Below are positions 53,857 through 62,672 of a stretch of DNA of 64,000 nucleotides, in pieces; position 1 is the stretch's first letter, and each line of letters starts with the position of its first letter. The notes beneath the pieces are model-generated. The model was given only the letters and a program-made list of their open reading frames with translations, did no database searches and had not been told where the DNA came from. Origin of the DNA: Flavobacterium sp. 270. GTDB lineage: Bacteria > Bacteroidota > Bacteroidia > Flavobacteriales > Flavobacteriaceae. The position numbers were made by a program, and so were the translations under genes. The DNA lies in NCBI RefSeq assembly GCF_004368785.1, contig NZ_SODM01000002.1:682001-746000 (forward strand). Reading direction: 5' to 3'.

Positions 53857-55980
53857 TTAAAGTATCATAGTAAGTTGAATTCTCTTTCTATCTTCATCAA
53901 CCTCAGTAACTTTTACATCAACATGCTGGTGTAATTTTACCACTTCGTTTACATCACTTACGAAACCAGCTCTCAATTGAGAGATATGAACTAAACCGCT
54001 TTCTTTGATTCCGATATCAACAAAACAACCGAAGTTGGTAATGTTATTTACAATTCCCGGTAAAATCATTCCCGTTCTGACATCTTTGATTGATTTTACA
54101 TTTGCATCAAACTCAAAAACCTTTGCTGACTTTCTTGGGTCTAATCCCGGTTTTTCAAGCTCTTTTATGATGTCTTTTAGCGTTAGCAAACCAATTTCTG
54201 GTGTAATATACTTTTCGGCCTTAATTAAGGCTGTTTTCTCTTTATTTGCAATTAAATCGTTTACCGAAAGATTCAAATCTTTTGCCATTTTCTCTACAAC
54301 CGGATATGCCTCTGGATGCACTGCAGAATTATCCAGCGGATTTTTTGCATTCGAAATTCTAATAAACGCCGCACCTTGCTGATACGCTTTGTCTCCTAAA
54401 CGTGGTACTTTTTTAAGTTGTTTTCTATCTTCAAATGGGCCATTTTCAGAACGATATTGTACAATGTTTTCGGCAAGCTTCTCCCCGATTCCACTTACGT
54501 AACTTAGTAAATGTTTACTTGCCGTGTTAATGTTAATTCCAACCGAGTTTACGCAGCGAATTACAGTACTGTCTAATTCTTCTTTTAGTTTGGTTTGGTC
54601 AACATCGTGCTGATATTGTCCTACTCCAATTGCTTTTGGATCTATTTTTACCAATTCGGCCAACGGATCTGAAAGTCGACGTCCAATTGAAACCGAACCA
54701 CGAACCGTTACATCATAATTAGGAAATTCTTCTCTCGCAATTTTTGATGCCGAATAAACCGAAGCTCCGGCCTCAGAAACTATAAAAACCTGCAGCGGTT
54801 TGTCGAACGCGATTTTTTTTATGAAAAATTCGGTTTCTCTAGAAGCTGTTCCGTTTCCGATAGAAATCGCATCTATTTGATACGCATTTACCATCGAGCG
54901 GATTTTTTTTATTGCCATTGCTTCCTCATTTTGAGGCGCGTGCGGATAAATGGTTTCATTGTATAATAAATCTCCTTTTTCGTCAAGACAAACTACTTTA
55001 CAACCGCTTCTAAAACCTGGATCGATTGCTAAAATTCGTTTTTCTCCCAACGGCGGTGCTAATAATAACTGACCTAAATTGTTGGCAAAAACCTGAATCG
55101 AGTTGGCATCGGCTTTTGCTTTGGCTTCCTGCAAAGTTTCATTTCCAATTGCCGGATTCAATAAACGTTTAAAACTGTCTTCGATCGCTAATTGTAAATG
55201 CGCTGTTGTATTATTTTGTTTTTTAATGATAATTTCATCAATAACGTCATATGCATCGTCGATATCAACATCAATTTTCATCTTAACAAAACCTTCGTTT
55301 TCTGCACGAAGCATGGCCAACAAACGGTGTGAAGGCGCTTTTGTCAAATTTTCATCCCAATCAAAATATTGACTGAATTTTTGCGCTCCTTCTTCTTCCG
55401 CTTTCTTTTTTACGACTTTAGTTCCAATCGTAGCTTTGCGTTGGTATAATCTTCTTAGTTGTTTACGAACGTATATATTTTCGTTAATCCATTCGGCAAC
55501 TATATCTCTTGCGCCCTGAATTGCCGCTTCTTCATTTACCACATTATCATTAAGATATTGAGTCGAAAGAAAATCAATATCAACATCACTTTCAGACATA
55601 ATTAATTTTGCCAAAGGTTCCAATCCAAATTCGCGGGCAACATCGGCTTTTGTTTTTTTCTTCTTTTTATACGGAAGGTAAAAATCTTCAATTTCTTGTA
55701 AATCAAAACTATCTTCAATTTTTTTCTTCAAATCTGGCGTAAGCGCTTTTTGTTCTTCAATAGATTTTAGAACCGCTTCTTTACGTTTTACAATCGCTTC
55801 ATATTCTTTATGAAGTTTTGCAATCAGTTCAATCTGAACTTCGTCTAGATTTCCGGTCGTATCTTTTCGGTAACGAGAGATAAACGGAATCGTACAATCT
55901 TCTTCTAAAAGTTTTACTGTGTTTTGAATGTTAACCGCTGCTGTTGGTACAGACTTGGCAATGAATTGAATATTAGTCAT
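53857..55980 (-). CDS. tex: Tex-type RNA-binding transcription accessory protein
   Basis: 707 residues in the Tex order: helical N-terminus to about 200, YqgF/RNase H-like domain around 320-450 (ILAIDPGFRSGCKVVCLDEKG, ISIGNGTASRETEFFI), HhH region about 485-560 (GININTASKHLLSYVSGIG) and C-terminal S1 domain about 635-707 (GMILPGIVNNITNFGCFVDIG). Tex is a conserved nucleic-acid-binding protein linked to transcription and stress survival. Single gene, full length. Confidence 0.96.
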   Translation of the reverse strand: MTNIQFIAKSVPTAAVNIQNTVKLLEEDCTIPFISRYRKDTTGNLDEVQIELIAKLHKEYEAIVKRKEAVLKSIEEQKALTPDLKKKIEDSFDLQEIEDFYLPYKKKKKTKADVAREFGLEPLAKLIMSESDVDIDFLSTQYLNDNVVNEEAAIQGARDIVAEWINENIYVRKQLRRLYQRKATIGTKVVKKKAEEEGAQKFSQYFDWDENLTKAPSHRLLAMLRAENEGFVKMKIDVDIDDAYDVIDEIIIKKQNNTTAHLQLAIEDSFKRLLNPAIGNETLQEAKAKADANSIQVFANNLGQLLLAPPLGEKRILAIDPGFRSGCKVVCLDEKGDLLYNETIYPHAPQNEEAMAIKKIRSMVNAYQIDAISIGNGTASRETEFFIKKIAFDKPLQVFIVSEAGASVYSASKIAREEFPNYDVTVRGSVSIGRRLSDPLAELVKIDPKAIGVGQYQHDVDQTKLKEELDSTVIRCVNSVGININTASKHLLSYVSGIGEKLAENIVQYRSENGPFEDRKQLKKVPRLGDKAYQQGAAFIRISNAKNPLDNSAVHPEAYPVVEKMAKDLNLSVNDLIANKEKTALIKAEKYITPEIGLLTLKDIIKELEKPGLDPRKSAKVFEFDANVKSIKDVRTGMILPGIVNNITNFGCFVDIGIKESGLVHISQLRAGFVSDVNEVVKLHQHVDVKVTEVDEDRKRIQLTMIL

Positions 55981-56071
55981 AGCTTTAAATGAGATAATTT
56001 CTTGATTATAAAATGACTTAATCTGTTTGTTTAAAACCTTAAACAGTTAATCATTCGGGAGGCTAAAATAA

Positions 56072-56079
56072 TATCTTTG
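56072..56079 (+). promoter_or_regulatory. Promoter -7 element of the DUF1294 gene
   Basis: TATCTTTG, 18 bases before the ATG at 56098. Confidence 0.58.
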
Positions 56080-56097
56080 TTTCTATTTTTTTAGCCA

Positions 56098-56367
56098 ATG
56101 AAAGTTTTATTAATATATTTTTTAGTCGTAAATGTTTTCGAGTTTGCTATTGCTGGGTTTGACAAGTCTATGGCTATCAAACAAAAACGCAGAATCCCAG
56201 AAAATACTTTATTTTTCCTTGCCTTTATCGGCGGAACAATTGGGTTGTTAACAGCAATGTTTTTATTTACTCATAAAACGAGTAAATTTTCTTTTATTGC
56301 AAAATTTGCAGGAATTATTTTGATTCAAGTTGCTGTTGCATACTTAATATTTACTTATAAAAAGTAG
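56098..56367 (+). CDS. DUF1294 family small membrane protein
   Basis: 89 residues with three hydrophobic segments (about 2-20, 36-56, 64-85) and the DUF1294 core FAIAGFDKSMAIKQKRRIPE and FIGGTIGLLTAMFLFTHKT. The family is of unknown function, sometimes fused to cold-shock domains, which is not the case here. Single-gene unit between promoter and terminator. Confidence 0.88.
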   Translation: MKVLLIYFLVVNVFEFAIAGFDKSMAIKQKRRIPENTLFFLAFIGGTIGLLTAMFLFTHKTSKFSFIAKFAGIILIQVAVAYLIFTYKK

Positions 56368-56430
56368 ATATTAACAATGTTAATAACTCCAAAAACAACA
56401 TTTAAATAATTGATATATAGTTTTTTAAAA

Positions 56431-56473
56431 TAAAGAAGCCAGGTAAATTTTAAAAATCCGCCCGGCTTCTTTA
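56431..56473. terminator. Hairpin between DUF1294 and rpiB
   Basis: Arms TAAAGAAGCC (56431-56440) / GGCTTCTTTA (56464-56473), extended by GG/CC after one mismatch; A/T flanks on both sides. Confidence 0.75.
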
Positions 56474-56481
56474 TTTATATT

Positions 56482-56506
56482 GGTGCGTAGCACCCGATTT
56501 TTTTTG
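56482..56506 (+). terminator. Second hairpin with T-run, plus strand
   Basis: GGTGC (56482-56486) GTA GCACC (56490-56494), then CGA and a run of eight T. A classic rightward terminator placed just before the rpiB stop codon. Confidence 0.7.
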
Positions 56507-56511
56507 GCTTT

Positions 56512-56943
56512 TTACGAGCAAGCGATTTTATTCACTCTGTTTTGGTGTCTTCCACCTTCAAAAGCTGTAGCTAAAAAAGTTTCAACAATCTCAACCGCTT
56601 GTGGAATAGATGTATAACGTGCCGGAATGCTTACAATGTTTGCATCATTGTGTAAACGTGTTAAATACGCAATTTCTTTAGTCCAGCATAAACCAGCTCT
56701 CACTTTTGGATGTTTGTTAACCGTCATAGCGATTCCGTTTCCACTTCCGCAGATTACGATTCCAAAATCAGCTTTTCCTTCCGATACATCATTTGCAACC
56801 GGGTGTCCAAAATCAGGATAATCTACAGAATCTTCAGAGTCTGTTCCGTAATTGGTTACTTCATATCCTTTAGCTTTCAGCATTTCAACAATTGCTTTTT
56901 TATATTCTGGTCCGGCGTGGTCGTTTCCAATCGAAATTTTCAT
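56512..56943 (-). CDS. rpiB: Ribose-5-phosphate isomerase B
   Basis: 143 residues from ATG at 56941-56943 (MKISIGNDHAGPEYKKAI). LacAB/RpiB signatures are NDHAGPEYK (about 6-14), DYPDFGHPVA, and the catalytic-Cys loop IVICGSGNGIAMTVNKHP (about 65-82). It interconverts ribulose-5-P and ribose-5-P in the pentose phosphate pathway. A 19-residue longer reading from 57000 spans the promoter and is not used. Confidence 0.95.
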   Translation of the reverse strand: MKISIGNDHAGPEYKKAIVEMLKAKGYEVTNYGTDSEDSVDYPDFGHPVANDVSEGKADFGIVICGSGNGIAMTVNKHPKVRAGLCWTKEIAYLTRLHNDANIVSIPARYTSIPQAVEIVETFLATAFEGGRHQNRVNKIACS

Positions 56944-56969
56944 TTTTAATACTATTAAGTTCTGTGGCA

Positions 56970-56977
56970 CAAATTTA
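56970..56977 (-). promoter_or_regulatory. rpiB promoter, -7 element
   Basis: TAAATTTG on the minus strand, 26 bases before the chosen ATG. Confidence 0.58.
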
Positions 56978-57000
56978 CTTAATAAATAAATGCTTGCCAC

Positions 57001-57731
57001 GAATTACACTAATTTTCACTAATTTCTTTTTTAATCAATAGTTTTAAACATTATTAAAATCACAGTTATAATTCGTGTACATTCGTGCAATTCGTGGCAA
57101 CAAAAACATCAATTCATAATTCACATCATATCAAACCTTTATCAGTTATTAACAATTTTGATAAGTATATAAGAACCTGATTATCAATAAATAATAAACA
57201 AGATTTTTGTTAAATTTTTATTGTGTTAATACTAAAACCTAAATCGTTGATATTCAGTTAACTTTAAATTAACACGAATTGTTAATAAGTAAAGAAAGAA
57301 AATTAGAAGTTTTTTTTGGTTGTATCATAAAAAAACCTAATCCAAAACTGGAATTAAAAATCCTAATAAAGTTTGAGGAATTTTTAGAAAAGTTATCAAT
57401 ATCAAAAATGCTATTTTCAACAGAAATCAACATATCAACTTATCTACAAAATGAATTGTTTTTTGGTTGTTAACCGTTGTTAATTAAAATTGAAAAAGGC
57501 TTAAAAATTAATCATTTAACTAAATATAACTATGTTGATAACTCCCGATAAGTAAGTAAAACTTCATTTCAATACTTTTAAAAATAAATTTATTCGACAT
57601 ATTAACACACTATAATAACCAACAAATTTTTTTAAATTTTTAAAAATCTTTTTTGTTGTATATAATATATGTTGAAAACTATTAAAGTTGAAAATCGAAA
57701 AAAAATATTTTTGAATTGAAATTTAGTTGAT
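57001..57731. other. Gene-free AT-rich region, candidate replication origin
   Basis: 731 bases with no convincing gene. It holds DnaA-box-like 9-mers: TTATCTACA (57440-57448) and TGTTGATAA (57533-57541), each one mismatch from TTATCCACA or its complement, and weaker TTATTAACA (57146-57154) and TGTTAATAA (57280-57288). T/A-rich stretches lie at 57600-57720. Genes on the two sides mostly point away. The boxes are not in a tight array, so the call is tentative. A 64-codon frame at 57279-57473 looks random. Confidence 0.4.
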
Positions 57732-57965
57732 TCAGACAATTTTGAGAGGATTGTTAAGATTGTCCAGAATTTCCTGAACTTGTTCGAAATCGTTTGGATG
57801 AACTTTGAGTTTAATGCCACCCAGGGCTGCAGAATACATTGGTACGACAGAAAGCGTCATTTCGTTTTCAAAAAAATATGGAATTCCTTCCTGCTCTAAT
57901 AAGTGTTTGAGAATAACTGTTTCGTGATCGTAATAAAATCTAGCGATCGTTTTAAAGCTTTCCAT
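57732..57965 (-). CDS. DUF2007 domain protein (putative signal-transducing)
   Basis: 77 residues from ATG at 57963-57965. The core is FKTIARFYYDHETVILKHLLEQEGIPYFFEN and a C-terminal GGIKLKVHPNDFEQVQEILD (split here for length: FKTIARFYYDHETVI, LLEQEGIPYFFEN). This is the ACT/GlnB-like DUF2007 fold; function unknown. A longer frame from 58019 adds a hydrophobic, poorly matching N-terminus. Confidence 0.85.
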   Translation of the reverse strand: MESFKTIARFYYDHETVILKHLLEQEGIPYFFENEMTLSVVPMYSAALGGIKLKVHPNDFEQVQEILDNLNNPLKIV

Positions 57966-58160
57966 AAAAGGTATTTTTATAAAGATACGAAATGAGCAGC
58001 ATTTAAGTTGAAAAAGCAATAATTTTAATATATGGGTCTCGTAAATTGTTTAAAATGAATGAAAAGCAGTTTTTTAAAGTTATAATTTTAATAATTCTAT
58101 TTGTTAAAATCTGTAATCTGATATCTTATTTGTAATTTTAAACTTTATAAGAAAAGATAT

Positions 58161-60341
58161 ATGAGTAAGAAAATTAGAAAGCCGATAAAAAATGAGAAGG
58201 ATTTCTCAAGCAAAATTGTAAAGATTTTATCGCAAAGCCCTAATAAAGTATTTAATTACAAACAAATAGCAGCAAAGCTTGAACTAGACGATACAAAAAG
58301 CAGAAACCAGATTATAAAAGATTTAAAAATTCTGGCTTCGTCCAAAAAAATTATAGAATCTGAACCTGGTAAATATTTAGTAAAAGCAGAAAGTCAGGAT
58401 TATTACGAAGGAACAATAGATATGACAAGCCGTAAAACTGCTTATTTTATTTGTCCCGATTTTGCAGAAGACGTTTTTATTCCGACCAATAATTTGAATC
58501 GTGCGCTGGATAAAGACAAAGTAAAAGTTTACGTTTATAACCGAAGAAAAGGAAAAAGACCTGAAGGTGAAGTAATTGAAGTTGTAGAAAGAAATAAAAC
58601 AGAGTTTGTTGGAGTTATTGACATTCAGGCCAATTTTGCTTTTGTTTCTACTGCAAATCCTAAAATGTACACGGATATTTTTATTCCGAAAGACAAAATA
58701 GGAGAGGCAGAAAACGGAGATGTTGTTTTAGTAACAATTGAAGATTGGCCAAAGAGAGCTGATTCTCCATTTGGATCTGTGATTAAAGTTTTAGGAAAAC
58801 CTGGAGAACATAATACAGAAATTCATGCTATTTTGGCTGAATACGGTTTGCCATCCGATTTTCCGGTAGAAGTAGAGGTTTATGCACAAAAGATTGATAC
58901 TTCAATTCAGGAAGCTGAGATTGCAAAACGTCGCGATATGCGTGATACATTAACGTATACGATAGATCCAAAAGATGCAAAAGATTTTGATGATGCTCTG
59001 TCTTTCAAAAAGTTAGAAAACGGAAATTACGAAATCGGAATTCACATTGCCGATGTTTCGTATTATTTGGAAGAAGGAACAATTTTGGATGATGAAGCAT
59101 ATCAAAGAGCAACTTCAGTTTATTTGGTCGATAGAGTAGTGCCAATGCTACCTGAAGTTTTGTCCAACTTTGCTTGTTCACTTCGTCCGCATGAAGAAAA
59201 ATATACTTTCTCTGCTGTATTTGAAGTTTCTCCAACCGCACAAGTTATTAACCAATGGTTTGGTAGAACGGTAATTTATTCAGATCAGCGTTTTGCTTAT
59301 GAAGAAGCACAATATATTATTGAAACAAAAGACAATACAATTCCAATTGATATTTCGATAACAGGTGAATCTTATGTTGTCGCTGATGAAATTGTTCAAG
59401 CTACTTTAAAACTAGATGAATTAGCCAAAATTTTAAGAAAGAAAAGAATGCAGAATGGTGCTATTTCTTTTGATAAAGTCGAAGTAAAATTCAACTTAGA
59501 TGCAGAAGGTGAACCAGAAGGCGTTTATTTTAAAGTTTCTAAAGATGCCAATCATCTTATCGAAGAATTCATGCTTTTAGCCAACAGAAAAGTGGCTGAA
59601 TACATTGGAAAACAAAAGAAAACCTTTGTTTACAGGATTCACGATGAACCAAACGAAGATAAATTGATTGCAATGCAAACTGTAATTGCAAAGTTTGGTT
59701 ATAAAATTGACTTTAGAGATAAAGGCAATATTTCGAAATCATTAAATGCTTTGATGGAAGAAGTAAACGGTAAAAAAGAACAAAACTTAATTGATACTCT
59801 TGCTATTAGAAGTATGAGTAAAGCCAAATATTCTACAGATAATATTGGTCATTATGGTTTAGCTTTTGATTATTACAGCCATTTTACTTCGCCAATTCGT
59901 CGTTATCCAGACGTTATGGTACATCGTTTGTTACAACATTATCTTGATGGAGGTGCTTCTGTAGACGAAGAAACATACGAAACTAAATCTTTGCATTGTT
60001 CCAACATGGAAAGTTTAGCCACAAATGCCGAACGTGATAGTATTAAATACATGCAGGTTAAATACATGCAGGATCATCAGGATGAAGAATTTCTTGGTGT
60101 TATTTCTGGTGTTACCGAATGGGGAATTTATGTTGAAATTGTTTCTAACAAATGCGAAGGTATGGTTAGAATCAGAGAGATAAAAGACGATTATTATACT
60201 TTTGATGAAAAACAATATGCCTTGGTGGGGGCAACATCAAACAGTATTTTACAATTAGGAGATGAAATTTACGTTAAAGTAAAAAATGCCGATTTAGTTA
60301 AAAAACAATTAGATTTTCATTTTTTACGAAGAGCAGAATAG
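58161..60341 (+). CDS. rnr: Ribonuclease R
   Basis: 726 residues in normal order: winged-helix HTH (about 10-70), cold-shock/OB domains (about 75-235), RNB catalytic domain (about 260-590) with the metal-binding DPKDAKDFDDALSF and FTSPIRRYPDVMVHRLLQHY, and S1 domain (about 640-722, GVISGVTEWGIYVEIVSNK). It is a 3'-5' exonuclease that degrades structured RNA. It is the first gene of the rightward run after the possible origin. Confidence 0.97.
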   Translation: MSKKIRKPIKNEKDFSSKIVKILSQSPNKVFNYKQIAAKLELDDTKSRNQIIKDLKILASSKKIIESEPGKYLVKAESQDYYEGTIDMTSRKTAYFICPDFAEDVFIPTNNLNRALDKDKVKVYVYNRRKGKRPEGEVIEVVERNKTEFVGVIDIQANFAFVSTANPKMYTDIFIPKDKIGEAENGDVVLVTIEDWPKRADSPFGSVIKVLGKPGEHNTEIHAILAEYGLPSDFPVEVEVYAQKIDTSIQEAEIAKRRDMRDTLTYTIDPKDAKDFDDALSFKKLENGNYEIGIHIADVSYYLEEGTILDDEAYQRATSVYLVDRVVPMLPEVLSNFACSLRPHEEKYTFSAVFEVSPTAQVINQWFGRTVIYSDQRFAYEEAQYIIETKDNTIPIDISITGESYVVADEIVQATLKLDELAKILRKKRMQNGAISFDKVEVKFNLDAEGEPEGVYFKVSKDANHLIEEFMLLANRKVAEYIGKQKKTFVYRIHDEPNEDKLIAMQTVIAKFGYKIDFRDKGNISKSLNALMEEVNGKKEQNLIDTLAIRSMSKAKYSTDNIGHYGLAFDYYSHFTSPIRRYPDVMVHRLLQHYLDGGASVDEETYETKSLHCSNMESLATNAERDSIKYMQVKYMQDHQDEEFLGVISGVTEWGIYVEIVSNKCEGMVRIREIKDDYYTFDEKQYALVGATSNSILQLGDEIYVKVKNADLVKKQLDFHFLRRAE

Positions 60342-60365
60342 TTGTTAAATTTAAAAAAAAGAAAC

Positions 60366-61034
60366 ATGAAAAAATTAATTATAGGTGCTGCAATATTAGT
60401 TGCACAAATGTCTTTTGCACAGGTTACCAAAAATTTAGGAGATTTTGATACCGTTAAAGTTTACGATAAATTGAGTGTAAAATTAGTTCCTTCTTCTGAA
60501 AACAAGATTGTTATAAAGGGAGCAAGGGAAGCTGAATTAGAAGCTGTAAATAAAAATGGTGTTTTAAAATTAAGAATGCCTTTTCCAAAACTTTTATCAG
60601 GAAACGATCTTGAAGTTACTTTGTATTACAAACGTTTAGAGCTAATTGATGTAAATGAAGGTGCTTCAGTAACGAGTAACGAAACTATAAAAGCAACAGT
60701 TTTTAAAGTAAGCGCACAAGAAGGCGGAAAAATTAATGTAGATTTGGATGTTGATAAAATAAATGTAAGTTCAGTTTCTGGCGGAGAAATCACATTGTCT
60801 GGTAAAGCTTCTAATCAAGATGCAGGTTTAGGTGCAGGAGGATATCTTCTGGCAAGTAAATTAGCTACGTCTCAAACGAAAGTAAGCGTTTCTGCGGGCG
60901 GAAAAGCAGATGTGAATGCTTCGACCTTAGTAGACGCAAAAGTAAGCGCAGGAGGCTCTATTTACATTTACGGAAAACCAAAACAAATTAATCAGAAAAC
61001 GGTTTTAGGAGGTAAAATCGAAGAGGTAAAGTAA
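60366..61034 (+). CDS. Secreted head-GIN domain protein (DUF2807)
   Basis: 222 residues from ATG at 60366, signal peptide MKKLIIGAAILVAQMSFAQ, then a repetitive beta-rich domain (about 25-215) with GASVTSNETIKATVF, GGKINVDLDVDKINVSSVSGG and GGKADVNASTLVDAKVSAGGS (shown in shortened form: GGKADVNASTLVDAKVSAGG). Such putative autotransporter-adhesin head domains are exported to the cell surface in Bacteroidota. It starts 25 bases after the rnr stop and is probably cotranscribed. Confidence 0.88.
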   Translation: MKKLIIGAAILVAQMSFAQVTKNLGDFDTVKVYDKLSVKLVPSSENKIVIKGAREAELEAVNKNGVLKLRMPFPKLLSGNDLEVTLYYKRLELIDVNEGASVTSNETIKATVFKVSAQEGGKINVDLDVDKINVSSVSGGEITLSGKASNQDAGLGAGGYLLASKLATSQTKVSVSAGGKADVNASTLVDAKVSAGGSIYIYGKPKQINQKTVLGGKIEEVK

Positions 61035-61048
61035 CTAATTGTATTTGA

Positions 61049-61729
61049 ATGATAAATGATATTTTAACTGGGCTGCCATGGGGACTTTTTCTAAGTTTTA
61101 TGGTAGGCCCGGTATTTTTTATACTAATTGAAACCAGTATTACCAAAGGATTTAGAGCTGCTATGGCTTTTGATTTGGGAGTAGTATTAGGTGATATTTT
61201 TTTTATAGGAATAGCTTATTTAGGAAGTTACAGACTTATTCAAAGCTTAAAAGATAAACCGGCATTATTTATTTTCGGAGGAATCATTATGCTTGCTTAT
61301 GGAATCATTTCTTTTGTAAAATTAAAGAATGATGAAAAAATGGATGACGAAGAAATTGACCGCGATATTATAAAAAGAAACTACGGTAGTTTGTTTATAA
61401 AAGGCTTTATCTTAAACGTTATCAACATTGGAGTTCTTGGTTTTTGGCTGGCAGTTATTATTTCTGTAGGGCCAAAATTAGAAATGGAAAACGCTAGAAT
61501 GTTTACATTTTTTGCATCGGTTATCATTACTTATTTGTTGGTTGATTGTATTAAAATTCTATTAGCCAAACAATTAAAATCGAAACTAACGCCAAATAAC
61601 ATTCTAAAAATTAAAAAAGTAATTAGTGTTGTTTTAATGATTTTTGGAGTGGTGTTAATAACGCAGGGATGGTTTCCGAAAGAAAAAGAAATGGTCAAAA
61701 ATGCTTTTGAAAGAATTGAGAAAAAGTAA
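61049..61729 (+). CDS. LysE-family translocator
   Basis: 226 residues with about six membrane helices. N-terminal GLFLSFMVGPVFFILIETSI and TKGFRAAMAFDLGVVLGDIFF match the LysE family (amino-acid and small-metabolite exporters). Two charged loops (KNDEKMDDEEIDRDI near 107) are cytoplasmic. It starts 15 bases after the preceding stop, so it closes a three-gene unit ended by the terminator at 61776. Confidence 0.87.
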   Translation: MINDILTGLPWGLFLSFMVGPVFFILIETSITKGFRAAMAFDLGVVLGDIFFIGIAYLGSYRLIQSLKDKPALFIFGGIIMLAYGIISFVKLKNDEKMDDEEIDRDIIKRNYGSLFIKGFILNVINIGVLGFWLAVIISVGPKLEMENARMFTFFASVIITYLLVDCIKILLAKQLKSKLTPNNILKIKKVISVVLMIFGVVLITQGWFPKEKEMVKNAFERIEKK

Positions 61730-61775
61730 TTAACTTAAAAATATACTGTGAATAAACTTTTACTTTTATAATATT

Positions 61776-61801
61776 AAACCTCTCAATTGAGAGGTTTTTT
61801 T
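61776..61801 (+). terminator. Terminator of the rnr unit
   Basis: Self-complementary AAACCTCTCAATTGAGAGGTTT (stem of 11 bp, essentially loopless) followed by TTTT. Confidence 0.8.
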
Positions 61802-61818
61802 ATGATTATAAGTGTTGT

Positions 61819-61909
61819 TTGTCATTGCGAGGAACGAAGCAATCTTACTACAATGATTTAAAAATGTTTGATATTCTTAGTGAGATTGCTTCGTTCCTCG
61901 CAATGACAA
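61819..61909. repeat. REP-like palindrome of the GTCATTGCGAGGA family
   Basis: Arms 61819-61849 (TTGTCATTGCGAGGAACGAA...) and 61879-61909 are reverse complements with one mismatch in 31 bases, and a 29-base loop. I recall this wording from intergenic repeats in several bacterial genomes. Confidence 0.88.
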
Positions 61910-61914
61910 CAAGG

Positions 61915-62061
61915 CACAAAAAAACCTTCAAATTGCTTTGAAGGTTTTAGAAGCCTCTTCCGGATTCGAACATAATCTTTATCTAATTTTTTCTAAAAAT
62001 TAACCACAAAAAAACCTCTAAATTTCTTTAGAGGTTTTAGAGGCATCGTCCGGATTCGAAC
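61915..62061. repeat. 57-bp direct repeat: hairpin plus tRNA 3' end
   Basis: Copy A 61915-61971 and copy B 62005-62061, exactly 90 bases apart. Each has a hairpin (CCTTCAAATTGCTTTGAAGG in A, CCTCTAAATTTCTTTAGAGG in B; the stem changes are compensatory) followed by TTTTAG and a tRNA 3' end. The copy A hairpin ends in A/T flanks. Confidence 0.75.
61951..61971 (-). pseudogene. tRNA 3'-end remnant
   Basis: Minus-strand reading GTTCGAATCCGGAAGAGGCT carries the T-loop TTCGAAT, the 3' arm CCGGA of the T stem and seven acceptor-like bases, but no 5' half. It matches the corresponding part of the adjacent tRNA-Cys at all but three positions in the 21 bases. Truncated relic or partial duplication. Confidence 0.6.
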
Positions 62062-62111
62062 CGGAGTAGGAGCTTTTGCAGAGCCCAGCCTAGCCGCTCG
62101 GCCACGACGCC
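62041..62111 (-). tRNA. tRNA-Cys (GCA)
   Basis: 71-base cloverleaf on the minus strand: acceptor GGCGTCG / CGATGCC (one G-U), D stem GCC/GGC, anticodon stem GGGCT / AGCTC with loop CTGCAAA (anticodon GCA), variable loop CTAC, T arm TCCGG-TTCGAAT-CCGGA, discriminator U73 as expected for Cys. CCA is not encoded. Transcription runs leftward into the hairpin at 62014-62034. Confidence 0.95.
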
Positions 62112-62205
62112 ATTACTTGAACGGATGGCAAAAGTAACTAAAATCTTTAAAATTCAAAACTTTAAAATGAAGTATTTTAAAAATTTAGGTTTTTGTTTTA
62201 GAAAA

Positions 62206-62565
62206 TTACTTTCTAATTTCCGTCATTTTTATCGTAACTGATTCTACATCACCACCAATAGGAGGATTTATTTTAGAAACCCAAACTGTAGTTTTTGTTA
62301 CCGAATTTATCTCTGCCAACACACGATTATTGATTCTTTTAGCAACATGCTCTAATAAATGCGAACGAATTGCCATTTCTTCAGCCACAATTTTATTCAA
62401 ATGAACATAATCTACCGTGTCTAAAAGATGATCTGTATCTGCAGATTTTTGTAAATCAGTTTTAATTTTTAAGTCAACTGTGTAATCAGAACCTATTTTT
62501 CCTTCTTCGATTAAACATCCGTGGTAAGAAAAAGTTCTAATGTTTTTTAATTTTATAACTCCCAT
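62206..62565 (-). CDS. folB: Dihydroneopterin aldolase
   Basis: 119 residues, family length. IRTFSYHGCLIEEGKIGSDY holds the catalytic Glu region (about 9-28), with DYVHLNKIVAEEM in the middle and the Lys of KINPPIGGDVESVTI near 97. It cleaves dihydroneopterin in folate synthesis. The gene is alone on its strand, between glnS, which runs the other way, and tRNA-Cys. Confidence 0.94.
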   Translation of the reverse strand: MGVIKLKNIRTFSYHGCLIEEGKIGSDYTVDLKIKTDLQKSADTDHLLDTVDYVHLNKIVAEEMAIRSHLLEHVAKRINNRVLAEINSVTKTTVWVSKINPPIGGDVESVTIKMTEIRK

Positions 62566-62588
62566 TTTATTATTGTTTCAAGTTTAAA

Positions 62589-62630
62589 GTTTCAGGTTTT
62601 CCGCCACTTAAGTAACTTTAAACCTGAAAC
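62589..62630. repeat. Inverted repeat upstream of folB and glnS
   Basis: GTTTCAGGTTT (62589-62599) / AAACCTGAAAC (62620-62630), 20-base loop, followed by another ACCTGAAACC copy. It lies between divergent genes, so it is not a terminator for either. Confidence 0.6.
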
Positions 62631-62645
62631 CTGAAACCTTTTTTT

Positions 62646-62653
62646 TATCTTTG
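62646..62653 (+). promoter_or_regulatory. glnS promoter, -7 element
   Basis: TATCTTTG, 19 bases before the glnS ATG. Confidence 0.6.
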
Positions 62654-62672
62654 CTAAAATTACTATAAAATA

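Noticed and set aside
57279..57473. 64-codon open frame on the plus strand
   Set aside because: It starts at TTG in AT-rich DNA, has unusual composition, no promoter element in place and no recognised motif; treated as chance inside the origin candidate.
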